NCBI RefSeq assembly: GCF_002865605.1
Contig: NZ_CP025583.1
Location: 2,460,501-2,524,500 of the forward strand
From: Paracoccus jeotgali
GTDB taxonomy: Bacteria > Pseudomonadota > Alphaproteobacteria > Rhodobacterales > Rhodobacteraceae
DNA: 64,000 nt
Reading direction: 5' to 3'
Made by a program: the position numbers and the translations under genes. Shown piece after piece: positions 11,059 through 21,939 of the stretch (positions within the stretch are counted from its first letter, which is position 1; every line of letters starts with the position of its first letter). The notes below the pieces were generated by a model. It did not search any database and was not told the origin of the DNA. It saw only the letters and a list, made by a program, of their open reading frames with translations.

Positions 11059-12173
11059 ACGCGCATCGGCATGACGACATAGACCGCGGACAGATCGCTG
11101 CCCTCGCGGATCAGGGCGGCGTCGCCCGAGCCGTTGAACAGGAACACCGCGTTCTCGCGGTCGATCTGGGCGGCGATTTCCTGCAGGTATTTCGCGTTGA
11201 AGCCGATTTCCATCGCCTCGTCGCCATAGGCCACGGCCAGCTCTTCCTCGGCCGTGCCGGCGTCGGGGGCGTTGACCGACAGCACCACCCGGTCCAGTTC
11301 GAGCGCCAGCTTGACGGCGCGGGTCTTTTCGCTGCTGACGGTCGCCACGCGGTCGACGGCGCGGGCGAAATCGCTGGCATCGACCTCCATCTTGCGGCTG
11401 TTGCCCGAGGGGATCACGCGGGTGTAGTCGGGGAAGGTGCCGTCGATGACCTTCGAGGTCAGCGTCAGCGTGGGCGTCGCAAAGCGGACCTTGGTGTCGC
11501 TGACCGAGACCGCGATCTGCGCCTCGTCATCATCCAGCAGCTTGCGCAGCTCGGCCACGGTCTTTTTCGGCACGATGATGCCGGGCATGTCGCCCGCGCC
11601 CTCGGGCAGGGGCGCGTCGATCCGGGCCAGCCGGTGGCCGTCGGTCGCCACGCAGCGCAGCACCTGACCGTCCTCGGCCTGGGCCACATGCAGATAGACG
11701 CCGTTCAGGTAATAGCGGGTTTCCTCGTTCGAGATGGCGAATTTCGACTTGTCGAACAGCCGGCGCAGAACCGGCGCGGGGGCCGAGAAATTGGCCGAAT
11801 ATTCGGCATTGGCCATGACCGGAAAATCCTCGGTCGGCAGGGTCGCCAGCGCGAAATTCGACCGCCCCGCCTGCACCGCCAGCCGGTCGCTGCCGCCATC
11901 GACCGACAGCGTCACCAGCGAACCGTCGGGCAGCTTGCGCGCGATCTCGTTCAGCATCTGCGCCGAGACGGTGGTCGCGCCCGGACGTTCGACATGGGCC
12001 GCGGTGCGGTCGACGACCTCGGTGTCCAGATCGGTGCCGCGAAAGCTGACGCCGGACTCGGTCGCCTCGATCTGGACGTTGGCCAGGATCGGGATGGTGT
12101 GGCGACGCTCGACGACGGACCCTGCCTGCGCCACGGCCTTGACCAGATCCGCCCGTTCGATCGAGAATTTCAT
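11055..12173 (-). CDS. dnaN: DNA polymerase III beta subunit (sliding clamp)
   Basis: A 372-residue protein with three repeated clamp domains; it dimerises into the ring that tethers polymerase III to DNA. The N-terminus MKFSIERADLVKAVAQAGSV and the segment ETRYYLNGVYLH near 165-176 are typical, and the C-terminus ends in YVVMPMRV, the usual beta-clamp tail (VMPMR). The start at ATG 12173 is chosen over an in-frame extension because GGGGAC lies just upstream and homology begins here. The stop overlaps the recF start by three bases. The 107-base gap to dnaA may hold its own promoter. Confidence 0.96.
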
Positions 12174-12280
12174 CTTCAGTCCCCTGTCATGCGCTTCGCT
12201 GTCTGGCGCATATTCCGGCGCAGTCAGGCCGGCTTGGCCAGCCGGGTGAATGTCTTGAAAAACGGTGCCGGAATCAACCC

Positions 12281-13642
12281 TCAAGCCTCAAGGGCGCGGC
12301 GCAGCAATTGCACGTCCTCGGCAAGGCTGTGATCCTCGGCGCAAAGCTCTTCGATCTTGCGGACACCGTGCATGATGGTGGTGTGGTCGCGCCCGCCGAA
12401 GCGGCGGCCGATCTCGGGCAGGCTGCGGGTGGTCATCTGCTTGGCCAGATACATCGCCACCTGACGCGGCCGGGCAATGGTGCGCACCCGCTTTTGCCCG
12501 ACCAGATCGGACAGGCGGATGTTGTAATGCTCGGCCACGCGGCGCTGGATATCCTCGATCGAGACCTTGCGATCGGATGACCGCAGCGTGTCGACCAGAC
12601 AATCCTGCGTCAGATCCATGTCGATCTTGCGTCCGACCAGGCTGGCAAAGGCGAACAGCCGCTGCAGCGCACCTTCCAGCACGCGGACATTCGAGGTGAT
12701 GCGGTGGGCGAGAAATTCGAGCACGCCCGGTTCGACGCAGAGCCCGGCATATTGGCCGCGCAGCGAATCGGTCTTGGATTGCAGGATGCCCAGACGCAGC
12801 TCGTAATCGGTCGGGTGCAGGTCCACGACCAGCCCGCATTGCAGGCGCGACTTGATGCGGTCTTCCAGATCCTTGATCTCGCCCGGCGCGCGGTCGGCGG
12901 AAATGACGATCTGCTTGCCCTGATCGACGAGCGCGTTGAACGTATGGAAGAATTCCTCTTGCGTCGATTCCTTGCCGGCGATGAACTGGACGTCATCGAC
13001 CATCAGCACCTCGACGGTGCGGAACATCTCCTTGAAGTCCATGACGGTCCGCTCGCGTAGCGCCTGCACGAAGCGGTACATGAACTGCTCGGCCGACAGA
13101 TACAGCACCCGGCTTTCGGGGCGGCGGGCGCGAACCTCGCTGGCGATGGCGTGCATCAGGTGGGTCTTGCCCAGCCCGACCCCGCCATAGAGAAACAGCG
13201 GGTTGAAGGTCACCGCACCGCCTTCGGCCACGCGGCGGGCGGCGGCATGGGCCAGCTCATTGGGCTTGCCGACGACGAAATTGTCGAAGGTAAAGCGGGC
13301 GTCCAGCGGCGCCGACATCTCGGGCTCGACTGGGGTCGGGCGGGCCGCATCGCTGCGCTTGCGGGGCGCGGTCGCACGGGGCGCGGTCGCGACACGGAAG
13401 CTGAGACGGGTGACCGGCGCGCCGGCATGGACGAGCGCATCGCGGATCGCATCGGCATAGTGGCGCTGCACCCAATCCGAGATGAAGCGCGTGGGCGCCG
13501 CAATCGCCGCCTCGTCCGCCTCGATCCCGCCCAGATCCAGCGGCGCGATCCACGCCGTGTGATTGTTGCTGCCAACCCTGTCCCGAAGCCAATCGCTGGC
13601 CTGCACCCAAACGTCCTGCATTGTTCTTGTCTCGTCCGTCAT
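12281..13642 (-). CDS. dnaA: Chromosomal replication initiator protein DnaA
   Basis: A 453-residue AAA+ initiator. Domain I occupies about 1-80, with a short linker rich in Arg, Pro and Ala. The AAA+ domain has Walker A GGVGLGKT (153-160), Walker B VLMVDD (212-217), and the C-terminal helix-turn-helix with the DnaA signature around GGRDHTTIMHG. The start at 13642 is supported by MTDETRTMQDVW homology and the upstream CGGGGAC. Expression from its own promoter in the 420-base leader is likely. I saw no classical DnaA boxes in that leader, so the origin is not obviously here. Confidence 0.96.
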   Translation of the reverse strand: MTDETRTMQDVWVQASDWLRDRVGSNNHTAWIAPLDLGGIEADEAAIAAPTRFISDWVQRHYADAIRDALVHAGAPVTRLSFRVATAPRATAPRKRSDAARPTPVEPEMSAPLDARFTFDNFVVGKPNELAHAAARRVAEGGAVTFNPLFLYGGVGLGKTHLMHAIASEVRARRPESRVLYLSAEQFMYRFVQALRERTVMDFKEMFRTVEVLMVDDVQFIAGKESTQEEFFHTFNALVDQGKQIVISADRAPGEIKDLEDRIKSRLQCGLVVDLHPTDYELRLGILQSKTDSLRGQYAGLCVEPGVLEFLAHRITSNVRVLEGALQRLFAFASLVGRKIDMDLTQDCLVDTLRSSDRKVSIEDIQRRVAEHYNIRLSDLVGQKRVRTIARPRQVAMYLAKQMTTRSLPEIGRRFGGRDHTTIMHGVRKIEELCAEDHSLAEDVQLLRRALEA

Positions 13643-14063
13643 GCTGTCCCCGTGGCCGGCCGCCTGTGTTTCAGTGCGGCGCGGGCGTTCGTTCACCTTG
13701 GGGTCAGGCATCAGGACAGACGCCACGGCCAAGGGCCATGTTGCCTGTCCAGCCCGGACAGAATCACGCGACGGTTGCAGAAAGCTGGCAGGCCTGCTGC
13801 GGAAGTTGCGTGGACCGGATCTAACGGTCTGTATCTTCGTGGTTTTCTTCCGGCCCGTTTGCCGGGACGTCCACGAGGTCCCCCAAGGCGAGGTGAATCG
13901 CAGGGATGAAGCTAGCCCTTCCGCCCCGCGCCCTGCAACCGATCTTCGCGCTTGACATGATCTTGCCCCAGGCGAATCCCCGGGCCCCGTGGCAAAGCCG
14001 TCGCAAATCCATGGGCTTGCCGCAACTTCCTGAATAGGTTGCATTTTGCGGATGCTGACACGC
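13643..14063. other. dnaA upstream intergenic region
   Basis: About 420 bases between dnaA and the rpsT terminator. I looked on both strands for TTATCCACA-like DnaA boxes, AT-rich unwinding repeats and GATC or GANTC clusters, and saw nothing that would define an origin. No coding frame resembles a known protein. The region must contain the dnaA promoter, but I could not pick a convincing -35/-10 pair. Confidence 0.5.
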
Positions 14064-14089
14064 AAAAGGGCGCATCCTGCGATGCGCCC
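14064..14089 (-). terminator. Rho-independent terminator of rpsT
   Basis: On the minus strand GGGCGCATC, loop GCAG, GATGCGCCC (9 perfect pairs) is followed by TTTT. It lies about 75 bases after the rpsT stop and separates rpsT from dnaA. Confidence 0.85.
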
Positions 14090-14162
14090 TGTTCACTGGC
14101 TGAAACCAGCCCATGCTGGCCCCGATCGGGCAGAATCAGACGCTCTGCCGCAGGGGGATCTG

Positions 14163-14432
14163 TTACTGCGCGGCCACAGCCTTGACGCGTGCCGACAGGC
14201 GCGACATTTTCCGCGCGGCGGTGTTCTTGTGGTAGACGCCGCGGGTCACACCGCGCATCAGTTCGGGCTGGGCGGCCTGCAGCGCGGCCTTGGCGGCCTC
14301 GGCATCGCCGGCGGCGATGGCTTCCTCGACCTTGCGCAGATAGGTGCGGATGCGCGAGCGGCGGGCCTTGTTGACAAGGGTGCGGCGCTCGGCCTGGCGG
14401 GCGCGTTTCTGGGATTGGGGCGTATTGGCCAT
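14163..14432 (-). CDS. rpsT: 30S ribosomal protein S20
   Basis: An 89-residue basic protein that binds the 5' domain of 16S rRNA. The N-terminus [13 protein letters not shown] and the [16 protein letters not shown] segment near 24-39 are characteristic, and the C-terminus [15 protein letters not shown] is complete. AGGACC precedes the ATG. The position directly upstream of dnaA is the standard arrangement in alphaproteobacteria. It has its own strong terminator. Confidence 0.97.
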   Translation of the reverse strand: MANTPQSQKRARQAERRTLVNKARRSRIRTYLRKVEEAIAAGDAEAAKAALQAAQPELMRGVTRGVYHKNTAARKMSRLSARVKAVAAQ

Positions 14433-14581
14433 GGGTGCGGTCCTGTCTGGTTCTGTTCAAATCCGGTAACGCAAAAGCCCCATGGCGCCGTCCGGACGGA
14501 CGGTCATGATTCTTGCCAAAGCGGGCCCACGCGCATGTAGCCCGGCGCTATACAGCGACCGGGCGGAAAAGCCAAGCGCTA

Positions 14582-15358
14582 TCAGCGGTCGCGGAATTGC
14601 GGCTCGCGCTTTTCAAGAAAGGCGGCCATGCCTTCCTTCTGGTCCTCGGTCGCGAACAGGGCGTGGAATAGCCGACGTTCGAACTGCAGACCCTCGCGCA
14701 GCGTGGTTTCATAGCTGCGGTTGACGGCCTCTTTGCCGGCCAGAACCGCCATCTGCGATTTCTCGGCGATCTTGCGGGCCACCGCCATCACCTCGGACAG
14801 CAGCTTGGCCGTCGGCACGACGCGGCTGACAAGGCCCGAACGCTCGGCCTCTTCGGCGTCCATGAAACGCCCGGTCAGGGTCATTTCCATCGCCTTGGAC
14901 TTGCCGACGAATCGGGTCAGGCGCTGGGTGCCGCCGATGCCGGGGATGACGCCCAGATTGATCTCGGGCTGGCCGAATTTCGCGTTCTCGGCGCAGATGA
15001 TGAAATCGCAGGCCATGGCCAGTTCCGCCCCGCCGCCCAGCGCATAGCCGGATACCGCCGCGATGATCGGCTTGCGGATGCGCAGGATGGTGTCGGTCGA
15101 GTCTGCGAACATGTCCTCGCCATAGACATCGACAAAGGATTTCTCGGACATTTCCTTGATGTCGGCCCCGGCGGCAAAGGCCTTTTCGCTGCCGGTGATG
15201 ACGATGCAGCGGACCTTGTCGTTGGCGTCGGCCTCGGTCAGGGCGGTGGCCAGTTCCGCCAGCAGGGCCGAGTTCAGCGCGTTCAGCGCGTCGGGCCGGT
15301 TCAGCCGGATCAGCGCCACGTAATCGGCGATCTCGACGGTGATGTTGTGGTAAGCCAT
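14582..15358 (-). CDS. Enoyl-CoA hydratase (crotonase family)
   Basis: A 258-residue enzyme that hydrates trans-2-enoyl-CoA to 3-hydroxyacyl-CoA in beta-oxidation. Both catalytic glutamates are present: E112 in [15 protein letters not shown] and E132 in [19 protein letters not shown]. The oxyanion-hole segment [12 protein letters not shown] (59-70) is intact. The full length and both Glu residues point to a true short-chain hydratase and not a crotonase-fold relative with another reaction. It lies 76 bases downstream of mutM on the same strand, with no terminator visible between them, so co-transcription is possible. Confidence 0.92.
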   Translation of the reverse strand: MAYHNITVEIADYVALIRLNRPDALNALNSALLAELATALTEADANDKVRCIVITGSEKAFAAGADIKEMSEKSFVDVYGEDMFADSTDTILRIRKPIIAAVSGYALGGGAELAMACDFIICAENAKFGQPEINLGVIPGIGGTQRLTRFVGKSKAMEMTLTGRFMDAEEAERSGLVSRVVPTAKLLSEVMAVARKIAEKSQMAVLAGKEAVNRSYETTLREGLQFERRLFHALFATEDQKEGMAAFLEKREPQFRDR

Positions 15359-15434
15359 GAAAGCGCCTCGCGGTTGCGGTTGGGCCTCGTCCTATCAAAA
15401 CCGCAAGGCTGTGGCCAGACCCGGCGCAGGGCCG

Positions 15435-16277
15435 CTAATGCTGGCAGCGCGGGCAGAAAAAGCTGGACCGGCCGGACTGCACGATGCGCCGGATCTGGCC
15501 CGGACAGCCGGGGCGCGGACAGGGCGCGCCCTCGCGGTCATAGACGCGGAAACTGTGCTGGAAATAGCCCAGCTCACCACTAGCTTGGCGGTGATCGCGC
15601 AGCGACGACCCGCCCGCCGCGATCGCCTCGGCCAGCACGTCCTGGATATGGCCCGCCAGTGCGTCCAGCCGCGCCCGCCCGATCCGCCCGGCGGCGCGGC
15701 GCGGGTCGATCCCGGCCCGGAACAGCGATTCCGAGACATAGATATTGCCCAGCCCCGCCACCACGCGCTGATCCAGTAGCAGCGCCTTGACCGGCGCGCG
15801 CCGCCCGGCAAAGGTTGCGGCCAGCACCGCGCCGGTGAAGTCCTCGTCCATCGGCTCTGGCCCCAGCCCGGCCAGCAGCGGGCCGCCATCGCCGCGCACC
15901 AGATCGACCATGCCGAAGCGGCGGGCATCGTTCAGCGTGATGCGGGTGCCGGCGTCGGTTTCGATGACGACGTGATCGTGTTGGGGCAGGATCGACGGGT
16001 CGCGGTGGAACTCGCCCACGCCCGCGCCGTCGATGACGATGCGCCCGGACATGCCCAGATGCAGCAGGATCGAGGCATCGCGGTCCAGATCCAGCAGCAC
16101 ATATTTCGACCGCCGCCGCAGCCCCGTCACCCGTGCCCCGGTCGCCACCTGCACCAGATCGGGCGGGAACGGCCAGCGCAGCCCGGCCCGGTTCAGCACC
16201 AGCCGTTCGATCCGCGCATCCTGCAGATGGGGCAGCAGGCCGCGGCGGACCGTCTCGACTTCGGGCAGTTCTGGCAT
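15435..16277 (-). CDS. mutM: Formamidopyrimidine-DNA glycosylase
   Basis: A 280-residue base-excision repair enzyme that removes 8-oxoguanine and formamidopyrimidines. The protein starts [14 protein letters not shown], so Pro2 (the catalytic N-terminal amine after Met removal) and Glu3 are present. K58 in [11 protein letters not shown] is the conserved lysine. The helix-two-turn-helix and the C-terminal zinc finger are intact, with cysteines in CPRPGCPG and FFCPRCQ. The start at 16277 follows from the required Met-Pro-Glu. It diverges from ubiE across a 76-base gap, which must contain both promoters. Confidence 0.96.
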   Translation of the reverse strand: MPELPEVETVRRGLLPHLQDARIERLVLNRAGLRWPFPPDLVQVATGARVTGLRRRSKYVLLDLDRDASILLHLGMSGRIVIDGAGVGEFHRDPSILPQHDHVVIETDAGTRITLNDARRFGMVDLVRGDGGPLLAGLGPEPMDEDFTGAVLAATFAGRRAPVKALLLDQRVVAGLGNIYVSESLFRAGIDPRRAAGRIGRARLDALAGHIQDVLAEAIAAGGSSLRDHRQASGELGYFQHSFRVYDREGAPCPRPGCPGQIRRIVQSGRSSFFCPRCQH

Positions 16278-16353
16278 CTTCGGTGCTTTCGTCGCATTGT
16301 TTCCGCGGGAGTTCGGCTTTAACTGTGCCCCCAACCCTCGGACGGCAAGAGCA

Positions 16354-17109
16354 ATGAGCGATAACAAACCCCACGGACAGACCCATTTCGGCTTTCAGAC
16401 CGTGGACGAGGACCAGAAGGCGGGTCTGGTCCATGGCGTGTTCTCGCGGGTCGCCTCGCGCTATGACGTGATGAACGACCTGATGAGCGTCGGCGTTCAC
16501 CGGGTCTGGAAGAACGCGATGATGGACTGGCTGGCCCCGCGCGATGGCCAGCATCTGCTGGACATGGCGGGCGGCACCGGCGACATCGCCTTCCGCTTTC
16601 TGGACCGCGCGCCCGGCGCCCGCGTCACCGTCTGCGACATGACCGAGAACATGCTGATCGAAGGCCGCAAGCGCGCCCAGGCGCAGGCGCTGGCCGACAG
16701 GCTGGGCTGGGTCACCGGCGACGCGATGGCCCTGCCCTTCGCCGATGGCAGCTTCGACCGCTATACGATCAGCTTCGGCATCCGCAACGTCACCCGCATC
16801 CAGGACGCGCTGACCGAGGCGTTTCGCGTGCTGCGCCCCGGCGGCCGGCTGATGGTGCTGGAATTCAGCCAGCTTCCGGTGCCGGCGCTGCAATGGGCCT
16901 ATGACCGCTATTCCTTCAACGTCATTCCGGTGATGGGCCAGATGGTCGCCAATGACCGCGACAGCTATCAATATCTGGTCGAATCGATCCGCCGCTTTCC
17001 CGATCAGGACAGTTTCGCCGGGATGATTCGCGACGCGGGGTTCGAGCGGGTGCAGTATCGCAACCTGTCGCTCGGCATCGCCGCGCTGCATTCCGGGTGG
17101 AAATTGTGA
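16354..17109 (+). CDS. ubiE: Ubiquinone/menaquinone C-methyltransferase UbiE
   Basis: A 251-residue S-adenosylmethionine-dependent enzyme that methylates the benzoquinol ring in ubiquinone synthesis. The N-terminal [16 protein letters not shown] and [13 protein letters not shown] motifs and the SAM-binding [13 protein letters not shown] (about 70-82) are diagnostic, as is [14 protein letters not shown] near 140. It ends [11 protein letters not shown]. The stop TGA overlaps the GTG start of ubiB, so the two are translationally coupled. Confidence 0.96.
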   Translation: MSDNKPHGQTHFGFQTVDEDQKAGLVHGVFSRVASRYDVMNDLMSVGVHRVWKNAMMDWLAPRDGQHLLDMAGGTGDIAFRFLDRAPGARVTVCDMTENMLIEGRKRAQAQALADRLGWVTGDAMALPFADGSFDRYTISFGIRNVTRIQDALTEAFRVLRPGGRLMVLEFSQLPVPALQWAYDRYSFNVIPVMGQMVANDRDSYQYLVESIRRFPDQDSFAGMIRDAGFERVQYRNLSLGIAALHSGWKL

Positions 17110-18641
17110 GGGGGCCGCACAATATCTGGCGGCTGATCCGCACCGGCGCGACGTTCGAGCGGACCGGCGCGATGGGCGTGGCGCTGGATGCCATGCAGGC
17201 GCCGCGCAATGTCCGCGTGGCGGCGCGGGTGCTGGGCTGGCCCTTCCGCTGGCTGGGCTATGCCGGCGATCCGGCCCTGCCGCCGGTCACGCGGGCGATC
17301 ACCGCCCTCGGCCCGGCCTATATCAAGTTCGGCCAGATCATGTCGACGCGGCCCGATGTGGTCGGCGCCGATCTGGCGCAGCAGCTTTCCTATCTGCAGG
17401 ACAAGCTTCCGCCTTTCCCGACCGACATCGCGCGGCAGATGATCGAGGCCGATTTCGGCGCGCCGCTGGACACGCTGTTCAGCGAATTTTCCGCCCCCGT
17501 CGCCGCCGCCTCGATCGCGCAGGTCCACCGCGCGCGCCGCGCCGATACCGGGGCCGAGGTCGCGGTCAAGGTGCTGCGCCCGAACATCGTGACCGCCTTT
17601 TCCCGCGACATCGACGCCTTCCATTTCGGCGCCGATCTGATCGAGGCGCTGTCGCCCTCGACCCGCCGGCTGCGCCCCAAGGATGTCGTCAGCCATTTCG
17701 AAGGCGTCGTCAATGGCGAGCTGGACCTGCGGCTGGAAGCCGCCTCGGCCTCGCTTTTCGCCGAAAACACCCGCGACGACGCGCATTTCTCGGTCCCGAA
17801 ACCGCATTGGGAGCTGACCTCGCGCCGGGTGCTGACCAGCGACTGGGCCGAAGGGATCTCGCTGGGCGAGGTGGGGGCGATCCGGGCGGCGGGGCATGAC
17901 ACCTCGGCGCTGGCCGAACGTATCCTGCAGCTGTTCCTGTCACATGCGCTGCGCGACGGGTTCTTTCACGGCGACATGCATCAGGGCAATCTGAAGGTGG
18001 GCGCCAATGGCGACCTTATCGCCTATGATTTCGGCATCATGGGCGAGATCGACGAATACACCCGCCGCATCTATGCCGAGATCCTGATGGGCTTCATCCG
18101 CCGCGATTACGAGGGGCTGGCCCATGTCCATTTCGAGGCCGGCTATGTCCCCCGCGACCGCGATCCGGCCGCCTTTGCCCGCGCCCTGCGGTCGGTGGGC
18201 GAGCCGATCTTCGGGGCCGAGGCCAGCCGCATCTCGATGGCGAACCTGCTGGGCTATCTGTTCGAGGTGACGGAACGCTTCGGAATGCAGACCCGGACCG
18301 AGCTGATCCTGCTGCAGCGCACCATGGTCGTGGTCGAGGGCGTCGCCCGCTCGCTCGATCCGAACCTGAACATCTGGAAGACGGCGCGCCCGGTGGTCGA
18401 GGATTACATCAAGGCCAATCTCGGACCGCGCGCGCTGGTCACCGACAGCCGCAAGATCCTGCGCACGCTGCACCGCGCCATGCCGCTGATGCCGGTGCTG
18501 ATCGAGGACGCGATCTGGCGCGCCCGCCAGCGGGCCGAGGCACCGCTGACCCCGCCGCCGCGCCGCTTCAACTGGCGCTCGGCCAGTATCGGGGGGGTGG
18601 TCACGGCGGCCGTCCTGCTGGTGGCAGCGGCGCTAAGCTGA
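17106..18641 (+). CDS. ubiB: UbiB, kinase-like protein of ubiquinone biosynthesis
   Basis: A 511-residue atypical protein-kinase-like ATPase needed for ubiquinone synthesis, probably by extracting or presenting lipid precursors. The KxGQ motif (KFGQ, 74-77) and the alanine-rich nucleotide loop [11 protein letters not shown] near 137-147 mark the family, followed by VKVLRP with its lysine and the [11 protein letters not shown] and YDFGIMGE kinase-like motifs. A hydrophobic C-terminal segment ([15 protein letters not shown]) should anchor it in the inner membrane. I chose the GTG at 17106, which overlaps the ubiE stop (GTGA), over the GTG nine bases earlier. It ends four bases from the converging SH3-protein gene. 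Confidence 0.94.
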   Translation: MRGPHNIWRLIRTGATFERTGAMGVALDAMQAPRNVRVAARVLGWPFRWLGYAGDPALPPVTRAITALGPAYIKFGQIMSTRPDVVGADLAQQLSYLQDKLPPFPTDIARQMIEADFGAPLDTLFSEFSAPVAAASIAQVHRARRADTGAEVAVKVLRPNIVTAFSRDIDAFHFGADLIEALSPSTRRLRPKDVVSHFEGVVNGELDLRLEAASASLFAENTRDDAHFSVPKPHWELTSRRVLTSDWAEGISLGEVGAIRAAGHDTSALAERILQLFLSHALRDGFFHGDMHQGNLKVGANGDLIAYDFGIMGEIDEYTRRIYAEILMGFIRRDYEGLAHVHFEAGYVPRDRDPAAFARALRSVGEPIFGAEASRISMANLLGYLFEVTERFGMQTRTELILLQRTMVVVEGVARSLDPNLNIWKTARPVVEDYIKANLGPRALVTDSRKILRTLHRAMPLMPVLIEDAIWRARQRAEAPLTPPPRRFNWRSASIGGVVTAAVLLVAAALS

Positions 18642-18645
18642 CGCC

Positions 18646-19278
18646 CTAGCGCGCGCCGATGCGGCAGCAGCCGGAATACATCTGCAGCGGCGCCGCCCCG
18701 TCCTGCACCAGCACCGTCGCCTCTAGTCCAAAAGCCATGTCCGACATCCCGTCCGAGCATTGCTTGGGCGTGATCGTCGCCGCCAGCACGCTTTGCCCGT
18801 CCCGCGCGAACAGCCCGCGATGCGGGTCGCGCGCCCAGCCGGTGCCACGGATCTGAACGCCGGGCCAGTCGCGCTGCGCGTCCGGCGCGCGCCAGGCCAG
18901 CCGGTCCCCCTCGATGGTAAAGGACCAGAACGGCTCGGTCCCGCTGCAGATCAGCGTCGCGGGGACGCGGTCCTCGGCCCAGACATCGGTGCGATACTGC
19001 AGAAACCGCATCGCGACCCAGCCCGCACGCTCGCCCGTATTGACCTGCCCCCAACGGCCCGAGGGATCGAGAGCGGTGATCTCGACCTCGGTCGCATCGG
19101 GCGGCAGGCTGCCGACGATCTCGGCGCTGGCATTGGGCTGGCTGCGGATGTTCAGCACATCGTCTGCGGCCACGTCCGCCACGTCGAACAGCGTCGGCAG
19201 CACATATTCCGGCGTCGCCAGCGCCGGACCGGCGGTCAGCGCGAGCATCAGCACCAAGGCTCTCATCATGTCGTTCAT
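18646..19278 (-). CDS. Secreted SH3-domain (COG3650-like) protein
   Basis: A 210-residue exported protein. A signal peptide (MRALVLMLALTAGPALA, cleavage after Ala) precedes a bacterial SH3 domain at about 35-95, recognisable by VLNIRSQPNASAEIVGSLP and GRWGQVNTGERAGWVAMRFL. The C-terminal half contains CSGTEPFWSFTIEGDRL, similar to COG3650 periplasmic proteins, with further cysteines that may form disulfides. The role is unknown; SH3b domains often bind peptidoglycan. The start ATG at 19278 overlaps the stop of the upstream VIT1 gene (ATGA), so the pair is co-translated. Confidence 0.8.
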   Translation of the reverse strand: MNDMMRALVLMLALTAGPALATPEYVLPTLFDVADVAADDVLNIRSQPNASAEIVGSLPPDATEVEITALDPSGRWGQVNTGERAGWVAMRFLQYRTDVWAEDRVPATLICSGTEPFWSFTIEGDRLAWRAPDAQRDWPGVQIRGTGWARDPHRGLFARDGQSVLAATITPKQCSDGMSDMAFGLEATVLVQDGAAPLQMYSGCCRIGAR

Positions 19279-19991
19279 CCTATCGCGACGCCGAAAATCC
19301 GGCCGATGACGGCGGTGATGCCCATGGCCGCCGCCCCCCAGAACACCACCCGCAAGACCGCGCGGCCCATCGGCGCGCCCCCGGCCCGCGCCCCGGTCGC
19401 GCCCAGCAACACCAGCGCCAGCAGCGTGGCCCCCAGCACCACCGGCAGGATGGCGTGGAACGGCGCGACCCAAGCCCCGATCAGCGGGATCGCCGCCGCC
19501 AGCGTGAAGGTCGCGGCCGAGGCCAGCGCCGCCTGCAGGGGGTTGGCCGACAGCACGTCCGACAGGCCCAGCTCATCCCGGACATGGGCGGCCAGCGCGT
19601 CATGTTCGGTCATCTCGCGCGCCACCAGCATCGCGGTTTCCGGCGACAGCCCGCGTTCCTCGTAGATCTCGGCCAGTTCGATCAGCTCGGTTTCCGGGTC
19701 GTCGCGCAGGGCGGCCAGTTCGCGCCGGATATCCGCGCGCTCGATGTCGGACTGGCTGGACACCGAGACATATTCCCCCGCCGCCATCGACAGCGCCCCC
19801 GCCGACAGCCCGGCGACGCCGGCCAGCAGCACCGCCTCTCGCGACGAACCGGACGCCGCCATCCCGGCCAGCAGCGAGGCGACCGAGACGATGCCGTCAT
19901 TCGCCCCCAGCACCGCCGCCCGCAGCCAGCCCGAGCGCGAGACGTAATGCGGATCGTCGGGATGCGCGTCGGCGTGGGTGTAACGTGACAT
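19275..19991 (-). CDS. VIT1/CCC1-family iron or manganese transporter
   Basis: A 238-residue membrane protein. The N-terminal HYVSRSGWLRAAVLGANDGIVSVASLL and AGALSMAAGEYVSVSSQSD segments are the hallmark of the family, with polar residues in helix 1 and helix 2 that carry metal. A cytoplasmic loop with many Glu and Asp (about 85-140) is the metal-collecting region, and three more helices follow. Family members move Fe2+ or Mn2+ out of the cytoplasm. The gene is 9 bases downstream of dxs and overlaps the SH3-protein gene. Confidence 0.88.
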   Translation of the reverse strand: MSRYTHADAHPDDPHYVSRSGWLRAAVLGANDGIVSVASLLAGMAASGSSREAVLLAGVAGLSAGALSMAAGEYVSVSSQSDIERADIRRELAALRDDPETELIELAEIYEERGLSPETAMLVAREMTEHDALAAHVRDELGLSDVLSANPLQAALASAATFTLAAAIPLIGAWVAPFHAILPVVLGATLLALVLLGATGARAGGAPMGRAVLRVVFWGAAAMGITAVIGRIFGVAIG

Positions 19992-20000
19992 GGCGGGCGC

Positions 20001-21917
20001 TCAGGCGCGGGCTGGCAGGCGGGCGGCGCCCAGCACGTCCAGCACCCGCGCCTCGATATCGGACGCACTCATCGCGGCCGAGGCATACATCGCGGCCGGG
20101 CTGTCATGGTCGATGAAGGTATCGGGCAGCACCATCGAGCGGAACTTGAGGCCGTTGTCGAACACCCCCTCATCCGCCAGAAGCTGCGCGACATGGCTGC
20201 CGAAACCGCCGACGGCGCCTTCTTCAATGGTGATCAATGCCTCGTGCTCGCGGGCGAGCGACAGGATCAGATCGCGGTCCAGCGGCTTGGCAAAGCGCGC
20301 ATCGGCGACGGTGGGAGCGATGCCGCGCGCCTGCAGCGCCTCGCGGGCGGCCATGACCTCGGCCAGACGGGTGCCAAAGGACAGGATCGCGACCCGCGAC
20401 CCTTCCGCCACCATGCGGCCCTTGCCGATTTCCAGCGGCGTGCCGCGTTCGGGCATCTCGACCCCGGTTCCCTCGCCGCGCGGAAAGCGGAAGGCGATGG
20501 GGCCGTCATCATGCGCGGCGGCGGTGGCGACCATGTGGACCAGTTCGGCCTCGTCGGCGGCGGCCATGACGACCATGCCCGGCAGGCTGGCCATGAAGCC
20601 GATATCGAAGGCTCCGGCATGGGTCGCCCCGTCCGCGCCGACCAGCCCGGCGCGGTCGATGGCAAAGCGCACCGGCAGACGCTGGATCGCCACGTCATGC
20701 ACGATCTGGTCATAGCCGCGCTGCAGAAAGGTCGAATACAGCGCGCAAAAGGGTCGCATCCCGCCAGCCGCCAGCCCCGCCGCGAAGGTCACCGCGTGCT
20801 GTTCGGCAATGCCCACATCGAAGCAGCGGCGGGGGAACTGCTCGGCAAACAGGTTCAGCCCGGTGCCGTCGGGCATGGCGGCGGTGATCGCCACGATCTT
20901 GTCGTCCCGCGACGCCTGATCGATCAACGCCTTGGCGAAGACCGAGGTATAGCTGGGCGCGTTCGATTTCGACTTGGCCTGCTCGCCCGTGATCACATCG
21001 AAACGGGCACGGGCATGGCCGCGATCCGCCGCGCCTTCGGCAGGGGCATAGCCCTTGCCCTTGCGGGTGATGGCGTGGATCAGCACCGGCCCGGTGGCGC
21101 GCTGCTTGACCGTCCGCAGCAGCGGCAGAAGCTGGTCCAGATCATGCCCATCGACCGGCCCGACATAGGAAAAACCCAGCTTTTCGAACAGGGTCCCGCC
21201 CAAGGCCATGCCCTTCAGCACATCCTTGGCCCGGCGCGCGCCCTCTTGCAGGGGCGAGGGCAGCAAACCGACCGCGCCCTTGGCGATGGATTTCAGGTCC
21301 TGAAACGGCGCCTCGGAATAGAGCCGCGTCAGATAGGATGACAGCGCGCCAGTGGGCGGAGCGATCGACATTTCGTTGTCGTTCAGGATGACGAACAGCC
21401 GCTTGCCCAGATGGCCCGCATTGTTCATCGCCTCGAAGGCCATGCCGGCGGACATCGCACCGTCGCCGATCACCGCGACCGCGTCGCCGGGATCGCCGCC
21501 AAGCTCGCGCGCCATGGCAAAACCCAGCGCTGCGCTGATCGAGGTGCTGGAATGGCCCGCGCCAAAGGGGTCATAGGGGCTTTCGCTGCGCTTGGTAAAG
21601 CCGGACAGCCCGCCGCCCATCCGCAGCGTGCGGATGCGGTCGCGCCGCCCGGTCAGGATCTTGTGCGGATAGCACTGGTGGCCGACATCCCAGATGATCT
21701 TGTCGCGCGGCGAATCGAACACCGCATGCAGCGCCACGGTCAGTTCCACCACGCCCAGCCCCGCGCCCAGATGGCCGCCGGTCACGCTGACCGCGCTGAT
21801 CGTCTCGGCGCGCAATTCATCGGCGAGCTGCTGCAGTTCGCGGTCCGACAGGGCCTTGAGGTCCGAAGGCAGCCTGACCCGGTCCAGAACCGGGGTTTGG
21901 GGTCGATCTTGGCTCAT
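20001..21917 (-). CDS. dxs: 1-deoxy-D-xylulose-5-phosphate synthase
   Basis: A 638-residue thiamine diphosphate enzyme that condenses pyruvate and glyceraldehyde 3-phosphate, the entry step of the MEP isoprenoid pathway. H49 in the [15 protein letters not shown] motif and the TPP-binding [18 protein letters not shown] (151-168) are present; the second half has [17 protein letters not shown] with the catalytic Glu near 373. The start at MSQDRPQTP is supported by homology; a 33-base longer frame is unlikely. It is followed by the VIT1 gene and preceded by ispA on the same strand. Confidence 0.96.
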   Translation of the reverse strand: MSQDRPQTPVLDRVRLPSDLKALSDRELQQLADELRAETISAVSVTGGHLGAGLGVVELTVALHAVFDSPRDKIIWDVGHQCYPHKILTGRRDRIRTLRMGGGLSGFTKRSESPYDPFGAGHSSTSISAALGFAMARELGGDPGDAVAVIGDGAMSAGMAFEAMNNAGHLGKRLFVILNDNEMSIAPPTGALSSYLTRLYSEAPFQDLKSIAKGAVGLLPSPLQEGARRAKDVLKGMALGGTLFEKLGFSYVGPVDGHDLDQLLPLLRTVKQRATGPVLIHAITRKGKGYAPAEGAADRGHARARFDVITGEQAKSKSNAPSYTSVFAKALIDQASRDDKIVAITAAMPDGTGLNLFAEQFPRRCFDVGIAEQHAVTFAAGLAAGGMRPFCALYSTFLQRGYDQIVHDVAIQRLPVRFAIDRAGLVGADGATHAGAFDIGFMASLPGMVVMAAADEAELVHMVATAAAHDDGPIAFRFPRGEGTGVEMPERGTPLEIGKGRMVAEGSRVAILSFGTRLAEVMAAREALQARGIAPTVADARFAKPLDRDLILSLAREHEALITIEEGAVGGFGSHVAQLLADEGVFDNGLKFRSMVLPDTFIDHDSPAAMYASAAMSASDIEARVLDVLGAARLPARA

Positions 21918-21939
21918 CGCGCGGCCCTTTCCGGGGCGT

